Source of the DNA: Candidatus Blackburnbacteria bacterium RIFCSPHIGHO2_12_FULL_44_25
GTDB taxonomy: Bacteria; Patescibacteriota; Microgenomatia; UBA8517; UBA10165
NCBI GenBank assembly: GCA_001816455.1
Contig: MHCB01000003.1
Coordinates: 1 to 38,936, forward strand
Length of the DNA: 38,936 nucleotides
Direction: 5' to 3'
Position 1 is the first letter of the stretch; every line of letters starts with the position of its first letter. The notes beneath the pieces are model-generated. The model had not been told where the DNA came from, did no database searches, and saw nothing but the letters and a program-made list of their open reading frames with translations. The translations under genes and the position numbers were made by a program. Below, piece by piece: positions 7,899-15,962 of this stretch.

Positions 7899-8537
7899 AT
7901 GGAATTCATAAAAACCCTTGAAACACTACTTACCTCCTACGCCGATAAAGTCCCCTTAGAGTTGTTTATCTTCTTCGGATCAGCCATCGAAGAAATAATC
8001 GCCCCCATCCCGTCCTTTGCCGTAGTTACAGTCGCCGGCGCCACTGCAGCGCTCCAACGCCAGCCCCTAATAACACTGTTCGTGCTAGCAGGTTTCGGTG
8101 CAATAGGAAAGGTAATTGGTGCTTACTTTCTCTACATCCTATCAGACAAAGCGGAAGATCTTGTCGTTAAAAGATTCGGAAAATTCTTGCGCGTTTCCCA
8201 TAAAGAAATAGAAAACATCGGCCGCCACTTCGGCTTCGGAAGAAGAGACCTCTTCATTCTCACTCTACTTCGCGCCCTTCCTATCGTTTCAAGCACTCTC
8301 GTCTCAGTAGTTAGCGGCGCAATAAAACTTAACATGCGCACTTACCTCATTGGTACCCTAATAGGAACTTACTTCAGGGATCTAACCTTCCTATATTTCG
8401 GATACGCCGGCGTGGGAACCTTCGAATCAATAACCTCCGGACTTGAAGACTTGGAATCAAAAATCCAGGCTCTCGCCGTAATTGCCATCCTTGGAATCCT
8501 AATCTGGCTGTTCTTCAAGAGAAAAAAACACCAGTAG
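7899..8537 (+). CDS. DedA/VTT-family membrane protein
   Basis: 212 aa. It has hydrophobic segments near residues 20-50, 57-80, 120-140, 145-170 and 190-208. Near the N-terminus FGSAIEEIIAPIPS corresponds to the conserved acidic/proline motif of DedA proteins. GFGAIGKVIGAYFLYILSD and ALPIVSSTLVSVVSGAIKLN match the glycine and proline motifs of the VTT domain. The family includes lipid scramblases and proteins needed for proton-driven membrane homeostasis and drug tolerance; the substrate cannot be told here. It is translated just after the secreted protein upstream. It converges on the next gene with 20 bp between and no visible terminator. Confidence 0.88.
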   Translation: MEFIKTLETLLTSYADKVPLELFIFFGSAIEEIIAPIPSFAVVTVAGATAALQRQPLITLFVLAGFGAIGKVIGAYFLYILSDKAEDLVVKRFGKFLRVSHKEIENIGRHFGFGRRDLFILTLLRALPIVSSTLVSVVSGAIKLNMRTYLIGTLIGTYFRDLTFLYFGYAGVGTFESITSGLEDLESKIQALAVIAILGILIWLFFKRKKHQ

Positions 8538-8557
8538 GGAACCATTTTTGCAAACCA

Positions 8558-10030
8558 CTACTTTCTAGAAGGATACTTAGCCAAAATCTCTGCCAAAGAA
8601 GCGCCAAGAGCATCAAAAACAACCTGTTTTTGAGATTTGTCCTCATAATCTACCAAAGAGAGGGCATACTTCGAAGAAACCTGTGTGTTAATCCCCTTCG
8701 CCCCATCATTCGTGTAAGAAGTCAAATACCAGCTGTACGAATAAGGCGCCTGGCGAACATACGCCCCATAGACACCATCTTGAGAAAACAACTCAGCAAG
8801 GTCAACTCGCGAAGGAGCAAAACGACCTGTTGCTAAAGTGTTCAAGACTTCTCGAGAAGACAGATATTTCAAGAACTCCCAAGACAAAACTTTCGCTTTA
8901 CTTGTGCTAGAAACAGCCTGAACCCTGTATGAAGCCCACGTTATCGGAGTAGGATCAACGGTGGTAGTAGCAAGCTGAGGAACGGGAACCACCTTGAAAG
9001 TTAGATCCGGATTCATTTCCTTTATCTCTCGAGCTCGCCACGCCGGACCAAAGTAAAACAAAGTTCTACCTTCCGCGAATGCCTGAGTCGAGGTAGGTAA
9101 CGTCTCATCCCAAGAACCACCACTCTGGGAAAAACTCAAGAAAAAAGAGAAAGCGTTCACAGCCTCCTCCCCTTGTGGATAAGATAAGTCTGCCCGATTT
9201 TGAGTAAGCATCAAGCCCAATACATCCTGCCACTGGTCGACATTGTTGGTCTCACCCAAAGCCACCCCAGCTCGCGTTACTCTCTTATTCAAATCCCGAC
9301 TAGTTAAATCAAAGGCAAGTTGTCTGAATTTATTCCACTCGTCAGGAGGTACAACTTCCAAAGAGAGAAGCTCGGATTCATTGTAAAAAAGACCTAAGCC
9401 ATCAATCTCCAAAGGAATCCCGACAAAACTTTCTCCCCGAGAAAGATCCCTCACAGCCACAGGATAAAAAGTACCCGCATAAGTAGTCTTATCCAAAACT
9501 TCCGGGGGCAAAATATCCAAATATTTTTCCAACACCATCGCCCACGTATTGTGTATCTCGAAAACGTCCGGCCCTTCTCCTCGCGCTAAAGCTGCCACAA
9601 GCCTGTCCTGATAATCTTCCTTGGCCTGTTTAATATACCTGACATGAGTCCCAGACTTTGCTTCATAGTCCTTCAGAACCTGAGCAAGATCAGCCTCGTC
9701 AAACTGTGTACTCCACCAAACAATTTCTTTTATTTTAGTTGGCGTAGAAGCCCGATCAAGCCAAAATGTTTTAGCTGCCCAAACCCCAAGAGAAATAACC
9801 ACAAGTGCAACCAAAACACCAATTAATGTGCGAGAAGAAAATCTCGAAAGCAAGTTTTTGAATCGTGAAGGCGGCACACCATCAGAGGAAACAGCCGCCA
9901 TTTGCGGCGAAGAATTGGCAGGCTCTGACACAACCGATGAAACACCAACCTCTTGAGGAGTTGGTACCATAGATTGAGGTGGCTGAGGCTGTTTTGGTAC
10001 TGAATCCATAAGGGTTTCCCCAACCTCCAT
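8558..10030 (-). CDS. Membrane-tethered family 1 extracellular solute-binding protein
   Basis: 490 aa. Residues 1-60 are Pro/Gln/Ser-rich and presumably cytoplasmic. One membrane segment follows (about 68-88, LIGVLVALVVISLGVWAAKTF), then a periplasmic-binding-protein fold starting IKEIVWWSTQFDEADL. Typical family 1 features are FEIHNTWAMV, GIPLEIDGLGLFYNESEL, TSTQAFAEGRTLFYFGPAW and a C-terminal SSREVLNTL. Such proteins bind sugars for ABC importers. Here there is an uncleaved anchor with a cytoplasmic tail instead of a lipobox, and no permease or ATPase genes are nearby, so it may be a sensor or scaffold. The ATG at 10030 may be too close to the -10; ATG 10009 is an alternative start. Confidence 0.82.
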   Translation of the reverse strand: MEVGETLMDSVPKQPQPPQSMVPTPQEVGVSSVVSEPANSSPQMAAVSSDGVPPSRFKNLLSRFSSRTLIGVLVALVVISLGVWAAKTFWLDRASTPTKIKEIVWWSTQFDEADLAQVLKDYEAKSGTHVRYIKQAKEDYQDRLVAALARGEGPDVFEIHNTWAMVLEKYLDILPPEVLDKTTYAGTFYPVAVRDLSRGESFVGIPLEIDGLGLFYNESELLSLEVVPPDEWNKFRQLAFDLTSRDLNKRVTRAGVALGETNNVDQWQDVLGLMLTQNRADLSYPQGEEAVNAFSFFLSFSQSGGSWDETLPTSTQAFAEGRTLFYFGPAWRAREIKEMNPDLTFKVVPVPQLATTTVDPTPITWASYRVQAVSSTSKAKVLSWEFLKYLSSREVLNTLATGRFAPSRVDLAELFSQDGVYGAYVRQAPYSYSWYLTSYTNDGAKGINTQVSSKYALSLVDYEDKSQKQVVFDALGASLAEILAKYPSRK

Positions 10031-10032
10031 GG

Positions 10033-10039
10033 TATCATA
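10033..10039. promoter_or_regulatory. Overlapping divergent -10 boxes
   Basis: On the plus strand TATCAT (10033-10038) ends 6 nt before the ATG at 10045 of the VanW gene. On the minus strand TATGAT (10039-10034) serves the solute-binding protein gene. The two -10 boxes share five base pairs, so polymerase can occupy only one direction at a time. Neither -35 is clear. Confidence 0.45.
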
Positions 10040-10044
10040 TGCTG

Positions 10045-11760
10045 ATGAAAATCTGGAAACCCACCCTCATCTGGTCTCTACTCTTTTGGGCCACCATCCC
10101 AATAGCCTACCAGACAATCTTTTGGAATCGTTTCTACCCCAACGTGCAAGTAGCAGGTATAAGCCTTGGTGGCAAAACCCAAGTCCAAGCTCTAGAGCTT
10201 TTAAAAAAGGTCGAGGGTCCCAAAGTAACCCTGATTTCTGAAAACCCTAAAGTAGAAATCCCTCTCGAAAAATTAAAAATCCACTACGACACCGAAAAAA
10301 CCATACAAGAAGCTTTTACGGTAGGACGCACAGGCAACCTCAAAACAAAAAGCCTCCAAAAGTTAAAAGCCCTATCCGAAAAAATCAACATTCCCCTATC
10401 CTTCACAACTGAAGGAGACATTGGTCGGTATATCGCACAAGCCGAAGAGTCAATAAACATTCCCCCAACAGAACCAACCATCTCGGTAGAAAACAACGAA
10501 GCCATAGTCAACAAAGGAAAAGATGGCGCTGAGACAGACAAAGAACTGCTTATAAAAAGCATTAACAAAAACATCGCTTTTGTGAAATCTGAACCTATTG
10601 TGATACCTATAAAAATAACCAAGGCAGAACTGTCAGACCAAGAAGCAGAATTAATTAGAGAGCGTGCACAAAAACTTATAAAAAAAGCCATCAAGGTGAC
10701 ATTTGAATATCAAGCTCTTTCCTACAACACAAACGATCTCATCGCGTTACTTGCACCAGAGGGCTTCAAAGAAGAAAGGGTGGGTGTGGTAGTAGCAGAT
10801 ATTGCTAAATCCGTAAACCGCCCACCTCAAGACGCAAGACTGGTATTCGAAGAAGGCAAAGTAAGAGAATTTACCCCAGGAAAGGATGGTGTAGAAACAA
10901 TACAAAACGAATTAAAAACAGCCTTCAAGGCAGGAATAGAAAACCTAATCGTCACAGACGAACAATCACAAAAGATAGAGGTCCCGGCAAAAAGAACCAA
11001 ACCCCAAGTCGCAACAGGTGACGTTAACACCTTAGGAATTAAAGAGTTGATCGGCCGAGGAACCTCGCGCTTTGCCGGCTCAATCGCTTCCAGAATCCAC
11101 AACATAGAGCTAGCAGCAAGTCGAATAAACGGGCTGCTAATAAAGCCAGGGGAAAATTTTTCGTTCAATGACGCTCTTGGAGATGTATCTGCCTACACTG
11201 GCTACCAACAAGCCTATGTTATACAAGGAGGTAAAACCGTCTTAGGAGATGGCGGAGGCGTATGTCAAGTCTCAAGTACCCTCTTTCGGGCAGGATTAAA
11301 CGCAGGACTCCCCCTCTTAGAAAGAAGAGCCCATTCGTATAGGGTAGGTTACTATGAGCAAGATTCAAAACCAGGACTAGACGCCACAGTCTACTCGGGA
11401 ACAGCAGACCTAAAGATTAAAAACGACACATTGGGGCATATCTTAATCCAATCAATTTTTAATAGAAAAACCGCTACCCTAGTGTTCGAACTCTATGGCA
11501 CCTCAGACGGCCGCGTTGCAACAATAACCACCCCTCGAATCTGGGACGTCGTACCCGCCCCTCCCCCACTTTATCAAGAAGACCCCTCCATTGCTCCCGG
11601 CACAAAAAAACAAATAGACTACGCCGCCTCCGGAGCAAAAGCCGCTTTCGATTACAAGGTCACAAAAAACGGCGAGGTCCTACAAAATAGAACATTCTAC
11701 TCAAACTACCGACCTTGGCAAGCAATCTACCTTGTTGCCCCCGGCACCCCAACTCAATGA
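10045..11760 (+). CDS. VanW-family cell wall protein with PG_binding_4-like repeats
   Basis: 571 aa. One N-terminal membrane segment (about residues 7-25) anchors an outer region. Two modules resembling PG_binding_4 follow (about 30-320; for example the SVENNEAIVNKGKDGAE and FEEGKVREFTPGKDGVE strands). A VanW domain spans roughly 330-475: GTSRFAGSIASRIHNIELAA, then GENFSFNDALGDVS, then GDGGGVCQVSSTLFRAGL. The C-terminal 80 residues look like a G5-type beta domain. VanW is linked to vancomycin clusters but its reaction is not established. I start at ATG 10045, not 10039, because of the leaderless -10 spacing. The stop overlaps the kinase start (ATGA). Confidence 0.85.
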   Translation: MKIWKPTLIWSLLFWATIPIAYQTIFWNRFYPNVQVAGISLGGKTQVQALELLKKVEGPKVTLISENPKVEIPLEKLKIHYDTEKTIQEAFTVGRTGNLKTKSLQKLKALSEKINIPLSFTTEGDIGRYIAQAEESINIPPTEPTISVENNEAIVNKGKDGAETDKELLIKSINKNIAFVKSEPIVIPIKITKAELSDQEAELIRERAQKLIKKAIKVTFEYQALSYNTNDLIALLAPEGFKEERVGVVVADIAKSVNRPPQDARLVFEEGKVREFTPGKDGVETIQNELKTAFKAGIENLIVTDEQSQKIEVPAKRTKPQVATGDVNTLGIKELIGRGTSRFAGSIASRIHNIELAASRINGLLIKPGENFSFNDALGDVSAYTGYQQAYVIQGGKTVLGDGGGVCQVSSTLFRAGLNAGLPLLERRAHSYRVGYYEQDSKPGLDATVYSGTADLKIKNDTLGHILIQSIFNRKTATLVFELYGTSDGRVATITTPRIWDVVPAPPPLYQEDPSIAPGTKKQIDYAASGAKAAFDYKVTKNGEVLQNRTFYSNYRPWQAIYLVAPGTPTQ

Positions 11761-12701
11761 TTACCCCATTTAATATCACAAACAACAATCTAGTTAAGAT
11801 CTTGAACGATCAGTATGGTCTATCTACGGTAAATCTGACATTCCTACCCAAAGGGGAAGCCTCGTGGTGCTACATTGTAGAAGCAAAAAATGGTAAATTT
11901 TTTCTCAAAATCCACAAAGCAAAAAACCTCTCGCCTAATCGTTTTCAGTTACTCCACGACCTCCACACAAAGGCCAGCATACAAAATATCATCTATCCTA
12001 CCCCAACATCAGATGGAAAGTTGGAAACAAAAATAGACGACTACCCCACCGTACTATTTAACTTCACAGAAGGTAAAACTGCACTAGATACCAAATTTAA
12101 CAACATGCAGTACGAAGCTCTTGGCAAACTCCTCGCTCAAATTCACCAAAGCAAAATCGATTATCCACAAAAGGAAGACTTCTCTATTCCTTCAAAAGGA
12201 GCTCTTCTAAAAACAATCACCCTACTCAACCAATCACCACCAGAAAGCGCAGTGAAAGAAGCGTGGGATCTACTAGTCTCAGCCAAAGAAGAGATAGAAA
12301 ACAAACTAGCCGAAGCAGAAAGATTAAGTTCAGAACTAAAAAATGCCAACATTAACTTCGTTGTCTGTCACGGAGAACCAAGCCCTGGAAATATTATGGC
12401 CAACAAAGAGGGTGACGTCTACCTAATTGATTGGGACGAACCAATCCTTGCGCCGAAAGAAAAAGACTTAATGTTTTTCGGAAAAACCATGGAAGCATTT
12501 ATGCGTGGCTATCGCATATACTCCGCTGACACAACCATCAACACAGATGTTGTGTCGTTCTACAAGCACCTTTGGAACATAAACGAGGTTGTAGATTTTG
12601 GAGAAAGACTTTTGCTGAACAATGCCTCAGATGATGAAAATACACACAACCTTAAACAATTCAAGCACTTTCTAGACTATTCAGGACTAAGAAAATCATG
12701 A
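11757..12701 (+). CDS. APH/choline-kinase-like phosphotransferase
   Basis: 314 aa. The kinase-like fold is indicated by the ATP-lysine region KFFLKIHKA, the catalytic loop VVCHGEPSPGNIM (about residues 201-213) and the metal-binding LIDWDEP that follows. The usual HGD of the catalytic loop is HGE here; I recall HGEPHPGN in some phosphotransferases, so activity is still likely. The substrate is unknown; relatives phosphorylate aminoglycosides, choline, homoserine or sugars. The start is the ATG at 11757, which overlaps the VanW stop; the frame extends upstream only inside VanW. Its own stop overlaps tsaD by 4 nt, so VanW, kinase and TsaD are translationally coupled. Confidence 0.82.
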   Translation: MITPFNITNNNLVKILNDQYGLSTVNLTFLPKGEASWCYIVEAKNGKFFLKIHKAKNLSPNRFQLLHDLHTKASIQNIIYPTPTSDGKLETKIDDYPTVLFNFTEGKTALDTKFNNMQYEALGKLLAQIHQSKIDYPQKEDFSIPSKGALLKTITLLNQSPPESAVKEAWDLLVSAKEEIENKLAEAERLSSELKNANINFVVCHGEPSPGNIMANKEGDVYLIDWDEPILAPKEKDLMFFGKTMEAFMRGYRIYSADTTINTDVVSFYKHLWNINEVVDFGERLLLNNASDDENTHNLKQFKHFLDYSGLRKS

Positions 12702-13744
12702 TAATACTCGGTATCGAAACATCATGCGATGAAACCTCAGCAGCTATCATCAAAAACGGAAAAAAGATTCTCTCAAACGTTACAGCCACCTCCGCCGACA
12801 TGCATGCAAAAACTGGTGGCATCATTCCCGAACAGGCAGCAAGAGAACAAATAAAAAGTATTATTCCGGTAATTGAAACAGCGATTCACGATTCACAATT
12901 AACAATTAACGAGATTGATGCAATCGCAGTAACCTACGGACCAGGCCTAATAGGATCACTGCTTGTAGGAGTGGAAACAGCAAAAACATTATCTTTCGTC
13001 TGGAACAAACCACTAGTACCAGTAAACCATCTAGTAGGTCATATCTATGCCAATTGGCTAGAAACGCCTGATAGAGCCGTACAAGAGCCCACACTACCCG
13101 CAATAGCCCTGGTCGTATCAGGCGGACACACAGACTTAGTCCTACTTAAAAACCACGGCAAACTCGTCTGGTTAGGCGGAACAAGGGACGATGCTGCAGG
13201 AGAAGCTTTCGATAAAACCGCCCGACTTCTTAAACTTCCTCGTCCAGACGGCCCATCCCTTGCTTCTGCCGCAGCAATGTTCAACCCTTCTGAAAAAAAA
13301 CTGAACATCAAGCTACCAAGACCAATGCTTGATCAAAACAATTACGATTTCTCTTTCAGTGGTCTAAAAGCCGCCGTATTGCGAGAATATGAGCTACTCG
13401 AGAACAAGAATGAGATTAACGACAATTCAGTAAACGAGCTTGCTTATGAAGTCCAAGAAGCAATAACAGATTGCCTTGTTGAAAAAACAATGAGGGCACT
13501 TAAAGAACATCGCATGACGACACTGCTTGTGGCGGGCGGAGTAGCTGCAAATTCCCGCCTCCGCGAAAAGTTTAATTTGCAAATTGCAAATTGCAAATTG
13601 CAAATTAATTTACACATTCCCCCACCAAAGCTATGTACCGATAACCCAACATTCATAGCCGCAGCCGCAGAATTCAACCACAAACCGGTTCCCTGGCAAG
13701 AAATAGCGGCCAACCCAAGCCTAACAATTGACAGCACAGTCTAG
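12698..13744 (+). CDS. tsaD: TsaD, tRNA N6-threonylcarbamoyladenosine transferase
   Basis: 348 aa, normal length for the family. TsaD transfers the threonylcarbamoyl group to A37 of ANN-decoding tRNAs, working with TsaB and TsaE. Visible signatures: LGIETSCDETSAA at the N-terminus, GGIIPEQAAREQ, the metal-binding HLVGHIYA, SGGHTDLVLL, DDAAGEAFDK, FSFSGLKAA, GGVAANSRLREK and PPPKLCTDN. Two heptanucleotide repeat tracts are embedded in frame (12883-12910, 13577-13604). They encode atypical residues in variable loops and leave the active site intact. The ATG overlaps the kinase stop by 4 nt. Confidence 0.97.
   Translation: MIILGIETSCDETSAAIIKNGKKILSNVTATSADMHAKTGGIIPEQAAREQIKSIIPVIETAIHDSQLTINEIDAIAVTYGPGLIGSLLVGVETAKTLSFVWNKPLVPVNHLVGHIYANWLETPDRAVQEPTLPAIALVVSGGHTDLVLLKNHGKLVWLGGTRDDAAGEAFDKTARLLKLPRPDGPSLASAAAMFNPSEKKLNIKLPRPMLDQNNYDFSFSGLKAAVLREYELLENKNEINDNSVNELAYEVQEAITDCLVEKTMRALKEHRMTTLLVAGGVAANSRLREKFNLQIANCKLQINLHIPPPKLCTDNPTFIAAAAEFNHKPVPWQEIAANPSLTIDSTV
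12883..12910 (+). repeat. In-frame heptanucleotide tract (GATTCAC)2(AATTAAC)2
   Basis: Exactly 28 bp made of two copies of GATTCAC followed by two of AATTAAC, inside tsaD. It encodes part of IHDSQLTINEID. The 7-bp period recurs at 13577-13604 and 29813-29838. Heptamer tandem repeats are known as STRR sequences in cyanobacteria; here the sequences differ and the similarity is in period only. Confidence 0.85.
13577..13604 (+). repeat. In-frame heptanucleotide tract (TTGCAAA)4
   Basis: Four perfect copies of TTGCAAA (28 bp), flanked by TTTAAT and TTAATTT. They encode NLQIANCKLQIN in the stretch of TsaD before PPPKLCTDN. That spot normally holds a variable helix, so the tract is tolerated. Same total length and period as the tract at 12883. 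Confidence 0.9.
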
Positions 13745-13755
13745 GCAGTTCCATG

Positions 13756-13761
13756 TATAAT
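13756..13761 (+). promoter_or_regulatory. -10 box TATAAT of valS, probably leaderless
   Basis: A perfect TATAAT ends 8 nt before the valS ATG at 13770, with no ribosome binding site between. A TTGACA at 13728-13733 inside tsaD is 22 bp upstream, too far for a standard -35. Confidence 0.5.
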
Positions 13762-13769
13762 TAGCCTCA

Positions 13770-15956
13770 ATGGAAAAAGACCAGCAAACAAAGGAGCAAG
13801 AAATATACAAGTTTTGGGAAAAGGAAGGCCTATTCAGTGCCGATCCGGATTCCAATAAACCCCCATACTCTCTCCTCATGCCTCCGCCCAACTTAACCGG
13901 GGATCTTCATTTAGGCCACGCCATGCAGCACGCTATCTTAGACGCTGTCACTCGCACAAAGCGTATGCAAAGATTTGATGTATTGCTCCTACCCGGCGTA
14001 GATCATGCGGGTATCCAATTCGAGGGTACATTAACTAAACTCCTAGAAAAAGAAGGATTATCAAAACACAAACTGGGTCGGGAAAAATGGTTAGAACGAG
14101 CATGGCAATTTAAAAAAGACGTCTATAAATCTTTCCACAATACCTGGACTGTAATGGGAATCTCAGCCGATTGGTCCCGTGAGGTGTTCACATTTGAACC
14201 AAGAATTCAAAAAGCGGTTTTTGAAGAGTTCAAAACCTTTTGGGAACAAGATCTTCTATATAAAGGCGCATATATTGTCTCCTGGTGTCCAAAATGTGGG
14301 ACAGCAATCGAAGATGTCGAAATGGAGTACGAAGAAAGAAGAGAAACGCTTTACTTTGTAAGATATCAAATCGAGCAAAGCCAAGCTAAAAGCGATTTTG
14401 TTAACTACCAAATACAAGACGGCGATGAATTCATAACCATTGCAACCACTCGTCCTGAAACGATCTTCGCAGACACAGGTATCGCAATCTACAAGAACCA
14501 TCCAAAGTTTTCCAAATTCGCAGGCAAAAACGCCATAAACCCTCTTAATGGAAACGTTATTCCTATATTTGAGGATAAGCGTGTTGATAAAGAATTCGGG
14601 ACAGGGGCTCTTAAAATAACCCCAGGGCACGATCCACTAGACTACGAGATTGGCAAAGACCACGCCCTCCCAATACTGCACGTAATAGATAAAACAGGTC
14701 GTATGACAGAACTTGCTAAAGATCTTGCAGGACTAAAAATTGATGAGGCAGAAAAGGAAGCAGCCAAAAAACTGGAAAGGTCAGGAAGTCTTATTAAGAC
14801 AGAAGAGCTTATACACTCAGTTCCAATCTGTGAACGCTGTAAAACCACAGTTGAGCCACTCGTTTCTGAAGAGTGGTTTCTAAAAATGGAACCATTGGCT
14901 AAAAAGGCTTTGGGGAGAATTGATGAGATCAACTTTTATCCTACAAACTACAAAAAAATACTTACCGACTGGTTGGAAAAAATCCACGACTGGTGTATTT
15001 CTAGATCTCAATGGTGGGGACACAGAATTCCTGTTTGGTATTGTTCAAAATGCAATCCTGGACATGCAGTAGGAAAAAGTAAAGACATGGTTGTGTCCTT
15101 TGAAGAACCGGGCAAAAACTTGCCTGCCGGCAAACAGGATTGTCAGACGTGCGGCGAGAAACACTGGGAACAAGACGAACAAGTCTTTGATACCTGGTTT
15201 TCATCCGGTATGTGGCCAATTACGACTCTTGGATGGCCGGAAAAAACCAAAGAGATCAAACGCTACTTTCCATGGGATTTTGAACTCACGTCGCCCGAAA
15301 TTAAGTATCTCTGGATAGCTCGAATGATTATGTTGTCTCTACGTTTTAAAGACAATGTCCCTTTCAAAAACATGTTCTTCCATGGAATGCTTCGCCCGCT
15401 AACTGGCGCAAAGTTTTCCAAATCCCTTGGAAATGCTGTCTACCCTGACGAACTAATAAAAGCCTGGGGAACAGACGCCACACGAATGACTCTCTATACC
15501 TATTCTGCCCCAGGTCGCGACTCGCGCACCTCAAAACAATTAATGGACGAGCGTGCAAAAAACTTTAGAAACTTTAGTAACAAACTAAGAAACATCGCTA
15601 AGTTCACAATCGAACTGAAACCAGAAGATTCCGCTACTGAAATGAGTAACCACGAAGACGACAAGTGGATACTTGAAGAATTAAATAAAACAATCGAACA
15701 GGCTACAAAGAACATCGAAAAATTCGAACTCCACCTGGCAACAGAAGAACTTTATGACTTCATTTGGCACAAATTTGCAGACATCTATATCGAAAAATCA
15801 AAATCCCGAAGAGAAGAAGCCCAACCAACTTTAGAATATGTTTTAGAGACCTCTCTTAAACTCCTCCACCCCTTCATGCCCTTCACAACAGAAGAACTCT
15901 GGCAAAAAACACACCCCGGAAAATCCATAATGGCCGAAGCGTGGCCAACCACATAA
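13770..15956 (+). CDS. valS: Valyl-tRNA synthetase, short form
   Basis: 728 aa. ValS charges tRNA-Val and edits mischarged threonine. Signatures: PPPNLTGDLHLGHA with the HIGH motif as HLGH (residues 47-50), a zinc-type SWCPKCGTAIEDVEMEYEE, the editing-domain TTRPETIFADTGIAIY, WCISRSQWWGHRIPVWYC, DTWFSSGMWP, and the KMSKS motif as KFSKS (548-552). Bacterial ValS is usually about 870-950 aa. This one stops after the anticodon-binding helices and lacks the C-terminal coiled-coil arm, a plausible CPR streamlining. A GC-rich element encoding NLPAGKQD is embedded at about 15119-15141. It converges on bL25 with a 6-bp gap and no terminator. Confidence 0.96.
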   Translation: MEKDQQTKEQEIYKFWEKEGLFSADPDSNKPPYSLLMPPPNLTGDLHLGHAMQHAILDAVTRTKRMQRFDVLLLPGVDHAGIQFEGTLTKLLEKEGLSKHKLGREKWLERAWQFKKDVYKSFHNTWTVMGISADWSREVFTFEPRIQKAVFEEFKTFWEQDLLYKGAYIVSWCPKCGTAIEDVEMEYEERRETLYFVRYQIEQSQAKSDFVNYQIQDGDEFITIATTRPETIFADTGIAIYKNHPKFSKFAGKNAINPLNGNVIPIFEDKRVDKEFGTGALKITPGHDPLDYEIGKDHALPILHVIDKTGRMTELAKDLAGLKIDEAEKEAAKKLERSGSLIKTEELIHSVPICERCKTTVEPLVSEEWFLKMEPLAKKALGRIDEINFYPTNYKKILTDWLEKIHDWCISRSQWWGHRIPVWYCSKCNPGHAVGKSKDMVVSFEEPGKNLPAGKQDCQTCGEKHWEQDEQVFDTWFSSGMWPITTLGWPEKTKEIKRYFPWDFELTSPEIKYLWIARMIMLSLRFKDNVPFKNMFFHGMLRPLTGAKFSKSLGNAVYPDELIKAWGTDATRMTLYTYSAPGRDSRTSKQLMDERAKNFRNFSNKLRNIAKFTIELKPEDSATEMSNHEDDKWILEELNKTIEQATKNIEKFELHLATEELYDFIWHKFADIYIEKSKSRREEAQPTLEYVLETSLKLLHPFMPFTTEELWQKTHPGKSIMAEAWPTT
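15119..15141 (+). repeat. Embedded GC-rich element in valS (encodes NLPAGKQD)
   Basis: CTTGCCTGCCGGCAAACAGG, containing the palindrome TGCCGGCA, lies in frame in a zinc-ribbon-like region of ValS before CQTCG. In the coding direction it aligns with an element in yidD that reads CTTGCCGGCGGGCAGGG (22882-22900). I recall LPAGRQ-type peptides recurring in unrelated CPR proteins, but that is memory and not checked. Confidence 0.6.
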
Positions 15957-15962
15957 AAAGCA

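Noticed and set aside
11757-12701. Antibiotic-resistance aminoglycoside kinase
   Set aside because: Only the general kinase fold is visible; linkage to VanW and TsaD does not support a drug substrate.
13728-13761. TTGACA ... TATAAT as a full valS promoter
   Set aside because: The spacer is 22 bp, outside the usual 16-18; only the -10 is kept.
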